DNA of 20,356 nucleotides from an uncultured Lachnospiraceae bacterium (lineage in GTDB: Bacteria; Bacillota; Clostridia; Lachnospirales; Lachnospiraceae). The first letter of the stretch is position 1. Each line of letters begins with the position of its first letter. This document shows, piece after piece, positions 1 to 7,476 of the stretch. The position numbers and the translations under genes were made by a program. The stretch covers positions 1-20,356 of the forward strand of contig CAOJQZ010000042.1 of the NCBI GenBank assembly GCA_948441955.1, given 5' to 3'. A model generated the notes under the pieces. The model was not told where the DNA came from, did no database searches, and saw nothing but the letters and a program-made list of their open reading frames with translations.

Positions 1-579
1 GTTGAATTTGTAAAAGAGTTATTTGACAAGGGTTATATCGCAGAAGGCTCCTATTCTATGAAAGAGCCTGATATGGTTGAAGAGTTCACAAACGGACGTG
101 TTGCATTTATGACAGATGGTGTTTCTCATCTGACAACCATCAAGGACGGAGCTCCGAAACTTAACTTTGATTATATTACGGTTCCTACTGTAGAAGGTTT
201 CTCAGGGACAAGCGGAATGGACGTTGCTAACTGGGGTATCGGTATTGCAGAGAACTGTGAGCATAAGGAAGAGGCATGGAAGTTTGTTGAATATCTTATG
301 AGCCCGGAAGTAAATGCAGAGCTTGCAGTACTGGCTAACGCATTCCCTGGAAATTCCAAGGCTGAGCCGGATTATTCCTCATCTGATGAGTTATTTGTAA
401 AAGCATATGAGCTTTTCCAGAGCTGCGAGGCAGTGAATGAATTCACAGGCGCTCCGACATCTGAGGACTTAATGAGAAGCTTCGGCGAAGAATTACAGTT
501 ATATCTTGACGGAGATACAGCTTCTGCAGCAGATATGCTGAAAGCAGCTCAGGAGCGCTGGACGCCGGCATTTGAATAG
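1..579 (+). CDS. ABC sugar transporter, solute-binding protein, C-terminal part (5' end outside window)
   Basis: The frame is open from base 1 to a TAG at 577-579, giving 192 residues that lack the signal peptide and N-terminal lobe. The segment around residues 75-115 (NWGIGIAENCEHKEEAWKF, then a LMSPEVNAELA stretch) is typical of the C-terminal lobe of family 1 extracellular solute-binding proteins (MalE type), as is the ending RWTPAFE. It should be a lipid-anchored receptor that delivers a sugar to the two permeases directly downstream. A strong hairpin at 625-657 separates it from them, a common arrangement that lets the receptor be made in excess. The sugar cannot be read from the fragment; the downstream enzymes suggest a monosaccharide such as D-mannose, D-lyxose or a related aldose, or a short glycoside of one. 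Family assignment is firm, substrate is inference. Confidence 0.88.
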   Translation, partial: VEFVKELFDKGYIAEGSYSMKEPDMVEEFTNGRVAFMTDGVSHLTTIKDGAPKLNFDYITVPTVEGFSGTSGMDVANWGIGIAENCEHKEEAWKFVEYLMSPEVNAELAVLANAFPGNSKAEPDYSSSDELFVKAYELFQSCEAVNEFTGAPTSEDLMRSFGEELQLYLDGDTASAADMLKAAQERWTPAFE

Positions 580-624
580 GGTGGGCCAGACTGTTAAGAG
601 ATAAAAGAACAATGGGCAAAGATT

Positions 625-657
625 ATGGGCTGTGCGCTTGCTTTGCGTGCAGCCCAT
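625..657 (+). promoter_or_regulatory. Intercistronic hairpin between binding protein and permease genes
   Basis: A 13-bp stem (625-637 with 645-657, two G-U wobbles) closes a 7-nt loop, TTGCTTT. It lacks a U-tract downstream (TTACTCT), so it is more likely a partial attenuator or a 3' stabiliser of the binding-protein mRNA than a full terminator. This is read directly from the sequence; the role is inferred from the common design of ABC importer operons. Confidence 0.7.
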
Positions 658-687
658 TTACTCTAAAGTGAAGGAGATGAGTTTGAG

Positions 688-1566
688 TTGACGAAAGGGA
701 AAAAACTTATAACACCGTATTTATATCTCCTGCCAACAATCGTGTTAATGTGCATCTTATTGATTGTACCGATAGTTATGGTTATTGGTTATTCTTTTTA
801 TGATAATGTTATTATAAATAAGAATCCTGTTTTCGTTGGCCTGGAGAATTATGTTAAAGTATTATCGGATCCAGTATTTCTTGTTGCAATAAAGAATACG
901 CTGTTTTTTGTACTTATCAGTATTATCGCACACTTTCTTATCGGAATGCTTTTTGCGATGCTTCTGAATACGAGATATCTTGGCGTAATGACAAAGGGAA
1001 TCTTCCGTGTAATCTATGCGCTGCCGTGGATGTTTACAGCGTCTGTTATTGCGATTGTATGGCGTATGATGCTGAATCCAAATGGTGTGCTGAACTACCT
1101 GATGACCAATATGGGAATCATCAGTGAGAAAGTGGAGTGGCTGGCTTCCAGGGATGTAGCCCTTGCTTCGGTTACACTTATTAATATATGGTCTGGGTAT
1201 CCATTTTATATGATCAGTATTTTGGCTGGTCTTCAGGGGATATCCACAGACTTGTATGAGGCGTCTGCTCTTGATGGTGCAAACTCGGTACAGACATTCT
1301 TCCGCATTACAATTCCGCAGCTTAAGCCGATTTTAATCAGTCTTCTTATGCTGGATTTTGTATGGACGCTGCAGCAGTTTGCGTTAATCTGGATGACCAC
1401 AGGAGGAGGACCGGTAAACGCGACAGAAACCATCAGTACCTACATATATAAGCAGGGCTTCAGCAAATACCAGTATTCAATGGCATCTGCCGGAGCGGTT
1501 ATACTGCTTATTGTATGTACAATCATAGGAATCTTCTATGTGAGACAACAGAAAGCGGGGGATTAG
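688..1566 (+). CDS. ABC sugar transporter permease, MalF/UgpA type
   Basis: Inner-membrane subunit of a carbohydrate ABC importer (292 aa). About six hydrophobic segments are visible (near residues 10-35, 70-95, 105-127, 157-180, 212-230 and 264-286). The cytoplasmic EAA loop that docks the ATPase is at residues 191-210 (EASALDGANS...RITIP). The start is a TTG at 688, supported by AAGGAG at 671-676; nearby ATG and TTG codons in other frames are closed at once by stops. It is followed 2 bp later by the second permease, so the two are translationally coupled and should form a heterodimer. No ATPase gene accompanies them, so a shared MsmK/MalK-like ATPase from elsewhere in the genome is expected. 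Confidence 0.93.
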   Translation: MTKGKKLITPYLYLLPTIVLMCILLIVPIVMVIGYSFYDNVIINKNPVFVGLENYVKVLSDPVFLVAIKNTLFFVLISIIAHFLIGMLFAMLLNTRYLGVMTKGIFRVIYALPWMFTASVIAIVWRMMLNPNGVLNYLMTNMGIISEKVEWLASRDVALASVTLINIWSGYPFYMISILAGLQGISTDLYEASALDGANSVQTFFRITIPQLKPILISLLMLDFVWTLQQFALIWMTTGGGPVNATETISTYIYKQGFSKYQYSMASAGAVILLIVCTIIGIFYVRQQKAGD

Positions 1567-1568
1567 TC

Positions 1569-2405
1569 ATGATTGGAAAGAAAAAATTATGGGTACAGAT
1601 TGTTATCATTATATTATTAGCTATTGGAACGGTATGGGCGGGATTTCCGATTCTGTGGATGATTCTGAATTCTTTTAAGCCAAACTCAGAAATTTTCGCA
1701 TGGCCGCCCACATGGATTTCGGAGAATTTTAGTCTGGATGCATATAAGGCGATTTTTACGAATCCGGAGCAGGTACGATTCTTCATTAACAGTTATGCGA
1801 TATCGGCAATCGTAGTTACGGTTACATTGATTATCGGTATTTTGGCGGCTTATGCATTCAGCCGGTTCAATTTTCCGGGAAAAGGAATTATAAACACAAT
1901 CATTGTTGCGGTTCAGGCAGTGCCGCCAATCACTCTTTTAATCCCTTATATGAGTTTGATTGTATCGTTAAAGCTGTTTAACACATATGGTGCATTGATA
2001 CTTACCTACATGGTATTTACACTTCCTTATGCGATATTAATGCTGACCGGATATTTCAATACGCTTCCAAAGGATCTGGACGAAGCGGTTATGATTGACG
2101 GAGGTTCCCGCTTTAAGGCGCTTTGGAGTGTTCTTGTACCGCCGTCGGTTCCAGGACTTGTTTCCGTTGGAATGTATACTTTCATGCAGGCGTGGAATGA
2201 ATATTTGTTTGCGCTGGCGTTAACAAAGACAAATGATATGCGTACAGTACCGGTAGGTATTAACTTGCTGATGGGACAGCACGCGTATGAATGGAATCAG
2301 ATGATGGCAATGAGCGTACTTGGTTCTTTGCCGATTTTATTCCTGTTCTTATTCTTCCAGAAATATTTCATTGCGGGCATGACAGCTGGATCGGTAAAGA
2401 ATTAG
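1569..2405 (+). CDS. ABC sugar transporter permease, MalG/UgpE type
   Basis: Second integral-membrane subunit of the same importer (278 aa). The N-terminal segment (residues 8-34), the periplasmic stretch WPPTWISENFSLDAYK and the EAA loop at 172-191 (DEAVMIDGGS...VLVPP) are characteristic of MalG-type permeases. About six membrane segments are present and the protein ends with a typical AGMTAGSVKN tail. The reading frame is open upstream to 1515, but the ATG at 1569 is preferred: it lies 2 bp after the stop of the first permease, has GCGGGGGA just upstream, and gives the usual MalG N-terminus. An intrinsic terminator follows 20 bp after the stop. Confidence 0.93.
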   Translation: MIGKKKLWVQIVIIILLAIGTVWAGFPILWMILNSFKPNSEIFAWPPTWISENFSLDAYKAIFTNPEQVRFFINSYAISAIVVTVTLIIGILAAYAFSRFNFPGKGIINTIIVAVQAVPPITLLIPYMSLIVSLKLFNTYGALILTYMVFTLPYAILMLTGYFNTLPKDLDEAVMIDGGSRFKALWSVLVPPSVPGLVSVGMYTFMQAWNEYLFALALTKTNDMRTVPVGINLLMGQHAYEWNQMMAMSVLGSLPILFLFLFFQKYFIAGMTAGSVKN

Positions 2406-2425
2406 TAAGGATTATGTTTAGCAGG

Positions 2426-2449
2426 GCCCTGTGAAAACGGGGCTTTTTT
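2426..2449 (+). terminator. Intrinsic terminator after the transporter genes
   Basis: A short GC-rich stem (GCCCTG 2426-2431 with CGGGGC 2438-2443, one G-U pair) and a TGAAAA loop are followed directly by six T (2444-2449). The 6-bp stem suggests leaky termination. As no clear promoter lies between it and the kinase start at 2466, read-through probably supplies the downstream genes at a lower level. Confidence 0.75.
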
Positions 2450-2465
2450 AGAAAGGGAAACGGTT

Positions 2466-3422
2466 ATGAAAGTATTATCAGTAGGTTTGGCATTTTGCGA
2501 CATTCCATTATCACCAGTTCCAGGTAATATTTTGGAAATAGATAACAGCATTATTGAGCCGTCCATTCAGCATACGGGCGGAGATGCGCTTACCGTATCG
2601 GTTGTTCTCTCGAAGCTGGGGCTGCCGGTTTCTCTGGCCGGAAGAATCGGCAGGGACATAAATGGAAAGTTTATCAAGAGAGAGCTTATAAAAAATGGCG
2701 TGAATACCAGCTGGCTTATAGAGGACGAAAATTATGGCACGGCAGTTTCCTATATATTGATTGAAGAAAATGGAGAACGTCATTTTCTGGTAAACCGTGG
2801 AGCGAACGACGGTCTAACGGGAAAGGATGTTACTGACGAGGCTATAAAGGAAGCTGATCTTGTTTTTCTGGGAAGCGCGTTGTCCATGGAGAAAATGACG
2901 GATGATGAGATAGCCGATATATTCAGGCGGGCTCATGGATACGGTAAGATCACAGCTATGGATGCCAGCATTGCGACGGAAACAAAGGCGGAAAGGAAGC
3001 TGGATTTGATTGAAAAATCTCTGTGGGAAACCGACATTTTTATTCCAAGCTATGAGGAAGCGGCTTTCTTTACGGATAAGACTGACGTAGAGGAGATGCT
3101 GGATATATTTGGCCGTTATTCCCTAAAACTTCTTGGGATTAAGCTGGGGAGTAAGGGCTGTGTTTTGACTGACTTTAAGGAGAAGATATGGCTCTCGGCC
3201 TATCCGGATGTGAAGGTGGTAGATACCACCGGAGCAGGCGACTGTTTTATGGCGGGCTTCCTGTGCGGTTATCTGCATGGGTGGAACCTAAGGAAAATCG
3301 GTGAGTTTGCAAGCGCTGTTTCTGCACATGGAATCGCGGCGTCAGGAGCAAGCACGGGAATACCAGATTTTGAAACAGTTCTTAAATATGCGGAGGCTAA
3401 TGGTAAAAAAATAGCTGTTTAG
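2466..3422 (+). CDS. PfkB-family carbohydrate kinase
   Basis: A 318-aa ribokinase-fold sugar kinase of normal length. The first PfkB signature lies at about residues 38-67 (TGGDALTVSVVLSKLG then AGRIGRDING). The second is DTTGAGDCFMAGF at 253-265, with D259 as the expected catalytic base and GAGD forming the anion hole. The family phosphorylates free sugars such as fructose or ribose, or sugar phosphates. Between the importer and a second kinase, the simplest role is phosphorylation of the ketose made by the isomerase encoded at 6678 (fructose to fructose-6-P, or xylulose to its phosphate). The ATG at 2466 follows GAAAGGGAAA. The exact substrate cannot be fixed from sequence, and fructokinase, tagatose kinase or another specificity remains possible. 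Confidence 0.9.
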   Translation: MKVLSVGLAFCDIPLSPVPGNILEIDNSIIEPSIQHTGGDALTVSVVLSKLGLPVSLAGRIGRDINGKFIKRELIKNGVNTSWLIEDENYGTAVSYILIEENGERHFLVNRGANDGLTGKDVTDEAIKEADLVFLGSALSMEKMTDDEIADIFRRAHGYGKITAMDASIATETKAERKLDLIEKSLWETDIFIPSYEEAAFFTDKTDVEEMLDIFGRYSLKLLGIKLGSKGCVLTDFKEKIWLSAYPDVKVVDTTGAGDCFMAGFLCGYLHGWNLRKIGEFASAVSAHGIAASGASTGIPDFETVLKYAEANGKKIAV

Positions 3423-3455
3423 ATGTACTGACAGGTAGAAAAGGAGTAGGCGTAG

Positions 3456-4778
3456 ATGGATTTAAGACAGAAATATTTGGATGCATATGAGGCTTTGGAC
3501 AGTGTAATTCAGGACAGAATAAAAAGTGAACGATATCCTGCAATGGGTTATACGAGTAATCTTGATCTGCTGTGTGATTTCGAGGTGGAACGTCTCAATC
3601 AGCTTCTTGAGGAACATATGCCGGAGGCAGCGCTTTCCGAAATGAGGGCGGCGTCAAAAATTCAGACGATGCGGGATTTGCTGGAGACAATGGTATTCTA
3701 TTGCTCCAATGGAATCGGCGGCGAGGTTGATGTAGAGAATGTGAAGCTTCTTGAGGAATGCTTCCATTTTGGCCATGGTATTGGCGGAACAGCAGTACAG
3801 GCGGCTATGGCATTGAATGGCATAGGATGTCCGTCCATAGTTCATCTGACAGACGATTCAAAGGAAACATGTGACATTTTGAATACTCCATATGTGCATA
3901 CAGTTTCACAGGATGGAGCTTTGGTTCATACAGATAAGATCAGTCAGACCCAGGAGCAGGAGCCCCATTTCATTATTCAGTTTAAAAAGGGCGACAGGAT
4001 ATGTCTTGGAAAACAGGAAATTGTGATACCATGCTCAAACCGGCTGATTCTTACGAAGATTACGGTGAATGAATTTGTACCTTTTTCAGAGCCCTATTTT
4101 AAATGGGTTGAACGAAACGCAGGAAAGGTAAGCAGCAATGTATTGTCCAGCTTTAACGCACTTTTAGACCCGGGACTTCTTAAGGAAAGGCTTGCGTATG
4201 TAAAACGGCATATTGAGAGATACCGCAGGAGCAATCCAGAGGGGATCGTTTTCTTTGAGGATGCACATTATCATGATATGGAAGTGAAGAAGCTTTGTCT
4301 GGAAACAATTTATTCCAGTGTGGACATCGTAAGCCTGAATGAGGAGGAGCTTGATTATACGCTGAATGATATGTATCGGTTCGAGGTAGACGTAGATATT
4401 GACAATATCATATCCTGCGTGGCAGGGGCTGTCTTTATCCGCCGTAAGCTAGGGATCAGAAAGGGCGTTATCATCCATACGAAAGATTATTCTATGTATG
4501 TCGGAGAACCTTTGAAGGCAGATATTGAGAGAGGCCTTATATATGGTAATCTGCTTGCAACGACAAAGGCGAATAACGGCTGGTACGGAACAAGGGAACA
4601 GATAAAAGAGGTACTGGCATTTGACTGCAGTCCTAAGGGAATGGAGCATTATCAGACGATTGCAAAGAGCCAGTATGCAGGTAAAGTGATTCTGGTTCCG
4701 TCCAAATATATAGATACGCCGAAGCATACGATAGGTCTGGGGGATTCCTTTATGGGCGGAGTACAGATATGCTTTTAA
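3456..4778 (+). CDS. ADP-dependent glucokinase/phosphofructokinase-like kinase
   Basis: A 440-aa protein assigned to the ADP-dependent GK/PFK family, a ribokinase-fold group best known from Thermococcales, in which enzymes of about 450 residues use ADP instead of ATP. Visible signs are the N-terminal sugar-binding strand YTSNLDLLCDF (32-42), a glycine-rich GHGIGGTAVQAA segment (106-117), HYHDME (271-276), an NxxE-type NEEE (295-298) that in this fold orders Mg, and the C-terminal GLGDSF with D430 as probable catalytic base. A GAAAAGGAG site lies upstream of the ATG. In context it may phosphorylate fructose-6-P or a related ketose phosphate to feed the aldolase encoded next. Family membership is from remembered motifs, not a search; the phosphoryl donor and substrate are inference. 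Confidence 0.75.
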   Translation: MDLRQKYLDAYEALDSVIQDRIKSERYPAMGYTSNLDLLCDFEVERLNQLLEEHMPEAALSEMRAASKIQTMRDLLETMVFYCSNGIGGEVDVENVKLLEECFHFGHGIGGTAVQAAMALNGIGCPSIVHLTDDSKETCDILNTPYVHTVSQDGALVHTDKISQTQEQEPHFIIQFKKGDRICLGKQEIVIPCSNRLILTKITVNEFVPFSEPYFKWVERNAGKVSSNVLSSFNALLDPGLLKERLAYVKRHIERYRRSNPEGIVFFEDAHYHDMEVKKLCLETIYSSVDIVSLNEEELDYTLNDMYRFEVDVDIDNIISCVAGAVFIRRKLGIRKGVIIHTKDYSMYVGEPLKADIERGLIYGNLLATTKANNGWYGTREQIKEVLAFDCSPKGMEHYQTIAKSQYAGKVILVPSKYIDTPKHTIGLGDSFMGGVQICF

Positions 4779-4815
4779 AATAAAGCAGTATGGGTAAAAT
4801 TAATTTCGGAGATTA

Positions 4816-4844
4816 TTGACAGAAAAAGTAAGCTAGACTAAAAT
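4816..4844 (+). promoter_or_regulatory. Sigma-A promoter for the aldolase-regulator-isomerase genes
   Basis: TTGACA (4816-4821), a 17-nt spacer and TAAAAT (4839-4844) form a near-consensus vegetative promoter in the 113-bp gap ahead of the aldolase gene. Transcription would begin near 4851, about 40 nt before the ATG. This lets the aldolase, RpiR regulator, isomerase and mutarotase genes be expressed apart from the transporter. No clear palindromic operator was found here. Confidence 0.75.
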
Positions 4845-4891
4845 AAAAACGGAAACATTGAAATACTATTTATTTATGGAGGTAAAGAATT

Positions 4892-5755
4892 ATGTTAATG
4901 AATATGAAAGATATACTGGCAGTAGCTAAAAAGAATAAATTTGCGCTTCCGGCATTTAATATCAGTGATTACTCCATGTTCCTGGGAATCATGGATGTTT
5001 GTGAAGAGACAAATTCTCCGGTAATTATTGAGATTCATCCGGACGAGTTAAGCTTTATCGGTTCTGAGATGGTAACAGCAATTAAGGAGAAGGCTTATAA
5101 GTCATCTGTTCCGGTATGTATTCACTTAGATCACTGCAGCGATTTCGGAAAGATTATCTGGGCGATCCAAAGTGGATTTACTTCTGTTATGTTTGATGGC
5201 GCAGAGCTTCCTTTTGAGGATAATATTGCAGGGACAAAGAAGGTTATTGAGGCGGCTCATCCGGTGAATGTATCTGTTGAGGCAGAGCTTGGGACAATCG
5301 GTACCACCAATCCGGACGAGATGGAAGGCGGCGCGGCAAAGATTATCTACACAGATCCCGACGACGCGGTTAAATTTGTTGCCGAGACAGGTGTTGATAC
5401 TCTGGCAATTGCCATTGGAACATGTCATGGACTGTATCCGGCAGGCATGAAGCCGGAGTTAAAGCTTGATATTTTACAGGAGATTGCATCTAAGGTGGAT
5501 ATTCCGTTAGTCCTTCACGGAGGATCTAATAATCCGGACAAAGAGATTGGAGAATCTGTTACACTTGGAATCAACAAGATAAATATTTCTTCTGATATCA
5601 AGGCTGCTTATTTTGAAAAGATGAGGGAGGTTCTTCAGGATAAGAGCTTAAGAGAGCCGAATGTGATTGAGCCGCTGTGTATGGAAGCAATGAAAGAAGT
5701 TGCAAAGCATAAGCTTGAGCTGTTCCAGACAATTGGAAAGGCAGATTTATATTAG
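4892..5755 (+). CDS. Class II ketose-bisphosphate aldolase (FbaA/GatY/KbaY family)
   Basis: A zinc-dependent aldolase of 287 aa, the size of tagatose-bisphosphate and short fructose-bisphosphate aldolases. It cleaves a ketose bisphosphate (or 1-phosphate) into dihydroxyacetone phosphate and an aldehyde. Visible motifs are HLDH (78-81) with the Zn-ligand histidine and the catalytic aspartate region, SVMFDGAELPFEDNI (98-112), VEAELGTIG (129-137), the Zn-ligand H179 in GTCHGLYP, H209 in LVLHGGS, and the phosphate-binding GINKINISSD. GGAGGT (4878-4883) lies 8 nt before the ATG, and its own promoter sits at 4816-4844. Two kinases upstream and a sugar isomerase downstream place it as the cleaving step. 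Fructose versus tagatose versus pentulose specificity cannot be told by eye. Confidence 0.9.
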   Translation: MLMNMKDILAVAKKNKFALPAFNISDYSMFLGIMDVCEETNSPVIIEIHPDELSFIGSEMVTAIKEKAYKSSVPVCIHLDHCSDFGKIIWAIQSGFTSVMFDGAELPFEDNIAGTKKVIEAAHPVNVSVEAELGTIGTTNPDEMEGGAAKIIYTDPDDAVKFVAETGVDTLAIAIGTCHGLYPAGMKPELKLDILQEIASKVDIPLVLHGGSNNPDKEIGESVTLGINKINISSDIKAAYFEKMREVLQDKSLREPNVIEPLCMEAMKEVAKHKLELFQTIGKADLY

Positions 5756-5780
5756 TTTAGTATAGTTGGGGTGTCAAGAG

Positions 5781-6629
5781 TTGAGTGGGAAAAATCTTCT
5801 GGAGAGAGAAGTACTTGAGGTTATCAGAGAACAGTATGATCACATTTTTTCTGCCGAAAGGAAGGTGGCCGCTTTTGTGCTGCAAAATCCGCAGAAGGCA
5901 GTAGACTGCAATGTTTCCGAGCTTGCAAAGAACAGTGGAGTCAGTGATGCGACAGTGGTGCGTATGTGCCATCATATCGGTTATACTGGTTATTACCAAT
6001 TTCGGATCACACTTGCAAAGGATTTGGGAAAACAGCAGTACAACAGTATTGAGAGCATTGAAAGCAAGGATAGTGTTGAAGAGATGTTCGGAGAATTTGC
6101 AAGGGCAATGCTGGTGATTGGAAGAAGACTGGATCTGGATGTAATGCGCGGCTGCGTGAATCTGCTTAAAACCTGTAAGCAGGCACATATTATGGCAGTG
6201 GGAAACACTTGCCCGCTGGCACAGTATATGGGCTTCCGTTTGGGGCGTCTTGGAATTAAGAGCACGTATAATGTGGCGCCGGAGTATTTTCTAAACCATG
6301 TCAATCTGGCTGATGAAGGAGATATTCTGATTGCGATATCCCAATCCGGAACCTCGAAGCAGGTCATCCAGGGTATGGAGCTTGGAAAGGAAAAAGGGCT
6401 TAAAATGATTGCAATTACTGCATTTGCACAATCTCCGGTATCAGCCCTGGCAGATTATGTACTTTTATCGGCAGGAGAGGAAGGGACATTCAGTTATTAT
6501 AAGGGCTATGCGCATCTGAATGAGACGGCTATCATTGATGCCATACTTAATTTTGTTACCAATGAGGAACTTATTAAGACAACCCAGGCTGACAAACCCG
6601 AAATTATTTTGTCAGAATACAAAATATAA
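5781..6629 (+). CDS. RpiR/MurR-family transcriptional regulator (HTH + SIS domains)
   Basis: A 282-aa regulator. The N-terminal helix-turn-helix of the RpiR type spans about residues 1-75 (NSGVSDATVVRMCHHIGY is the recognition region). A SIS sugar-phosphate-binding domain follows at about 115-245, containing IMAVGNTCPLAQYMG and ILIAISQSGTSKQVIQ. Proteins of this type sense a phosphosugar and control the adjacent catabolic genes, so this is the likely local regulator of region A. The TTG at 5781 is preferred because GGGGTG (5768-5773) sits 7 nt upstream; an in-frame TTG at 5766 would add five residues but lacks a ribosome site. It starts 25 bp after the aldolase stop, in the same operon. Whether it represses or activates is unknown. 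Confidence 0.9.
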   Translation: MSGKNLLEREVLEVIREQYDHIFSAERKVAAFVLQNPQKAVDCNVSELAKNSGVSDATVVRMCHHIGYTGYYQFRITLAKDLGKQQYNSIESIESKDSVEEMFGEFARAMLVIGRRLDLDVMRGCVNLLKTCKQAHIMAVGNTCPLAQYMGFRLGRLGIKSTYNVAPEYFLNHVNLADEGDILIAISQSGTSKQVIQGMELGKEKGLKMIAITAFAQSPVSALADYVLLSAGEEGTFSYYKGYAHLNETAIIDAILNFVTNEELIKTTQADKPEIILSEYKI

Positions 6630-6632
6630 TAA

Positions 6633-6659
6633 AAATAGCAGGGGGAATCCCTGCTATTT
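6633..6659 (+). promoter_or_regulatory. Perfect intercistronic hairpin ahead of the isomerase gene
   Basis: An 11-bp perfect stem (6633-6643 with 6649-6659, AAATAGCAGGG and its complement) encloses a GGAAT loop. Only the TTT at the stem's foot could act as a U-tract, so termination would be partial. It ends 18 nt before the ATG of the isomerase and right next to its ribosome site, so it could be an attenuator, an mRNA-processing or stability element, or a translation modulator. Confidence 0.65.
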
Positions 6660-6677
6660 GGATATGGAGATGGAAAT

Positions 6678-7361
6678 ATGAAGCGTTCAAGAATTAATGA
6701 AGTAATTAAGGATATGGAATCCCTAATTAAAGAACATGGTTTTGAAATACCGCCGTTTGCAAAGTGGAGTGCCAAAGAGTGGGAGAATATTGGACATGAA
6801 TATGATGAGATCCGTGATAACTGTCTTGGATGGGATATTACAGACTATGGTCTTGACAATTTTGATAAGGTAGGTTTTTCACTTCTTACGATTCGAAATG
6901 GAAATCAGAAGATGCCTGAAAAATATCCAAAGACCTATGCTGAAAAGCTTCTTATGCTTTATGAAGGACAGACAGCGCCGATGCATTATCATTGGAATAA
7001 AATGGAAGATATTATCAACCGCGGAGGAAACGATATTTACATTACAGTCTATAACGGCGCCGAGGATGGGACAATGCTGGATACAGACGTAACAGTATAC
7101 TCCGATGGTAAGAAAGAGACTGTTTCTGCAGGAACAAAGGTCCTGTTAAGGCCGGGACAGAGTATAACAATTATGCCGTATATGTATCATGATTTTATTG
7201 TGCCGGAGACCGGCGGAGCAGTGCTTCTTGGAGAAGTGTCCATGTGTAATGATGATGAGAATGACAACCGCTTTTATGAACCCATCGGGCGGTTCCCGGA
7301 GATAGAAGAGGACGAAGAGCCATATCGTCTGCTTTGTAATGAATATCCGGAAGCGAAGTAG
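6678..7361 (+). CDS. D-lyxose/D-mannose ketol-isomerase (cupin type)
   Basis: A 227-aa cupin isomerase, the same length as the characterised E. coli O157:H7 sugar isomerase Z5617. It carries the metal-binding set H103, H105, E110 (in APMHYHWNKMEDII) and H171 (in PYMYHDF), matching the numbering I recall for that enzyme. Family members interconvert D-lyxose with D-xylulose and D-mannose with D-fructose, using a divalent metal. The start ATG follows GGAGATGG. In this operon it should convert the imported aldose to the ketose used by the kinases. The strong motif match supports the family; choice of lyxose or mannose as the natural substrate is open, with mannose fitting the two-kinase-plus-aldolase set best. 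Confidence 0.88.
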   Translation: MKRSRINEVIKDMESLIKEHGFEIPPFAKWSAKEWENIGHEYDEIRDNCLGWDITDYGLDNFDKVGFSLLTIRNGNQKMPEKYPKTYAEKLLMLYEGQTAPMHYHWNKMEDIINRGGNDIYITVYNGAEDGTMLDTDVTVYSDGKKETVSAGTKVLLRPGQSITIMPYMYHDFIVPETGGAVLLGEVSMCNDDENDNRFYEPIGRFPEIEEDEEPYRLLCNEYPEAK

Positions 7362-7387
7362 ATGAATACAGTCTGTAACGAGTATAT

Positions 7388-7416
7388 AAGGGGTGTTTCT
7401 GACAGGGACATCCCTT
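7388..7416 (+). promoter_or_regulatory. Weak intercistronic stem-loop before the mutarotase gene
   Basis: AAGGGGTGT (7388-7396) can pair with ACATCCCTT (7408-7416) through nine pairs including one G-U, leaving an 11-nt loop and followed by TATT. Stability is modest and there is no proper U-tract. It may be an mRNA processing or attenuation point in the 115-bp gap; low confidence. Confidence 0.35.
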
Positions 7417-7476
7417 TATTACAGGTATGTCAATTATACACGGACATATCAACATGGAAAAGACGGAGGAAGAGAT

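Noticed and set aside
1515..1568. Earlier start for the second permease
   Set aside because: It would overlap the first permease gene and add residues unlike MalG N-termini; ATG 1569 has a better site and position.
2430..2446. CcpA cre site around TGTGAAAACGGGGCT
   Set aside because: Only the left half fits the cre consensus, and the bases are explained by the terminator stem.
5757..6367. Antisense ORFs opposite the RpiR regulator gene
   Set aside because: They overlap a well-supported HTH/SIS gene, have unnatural composition and lack ribosome sites.
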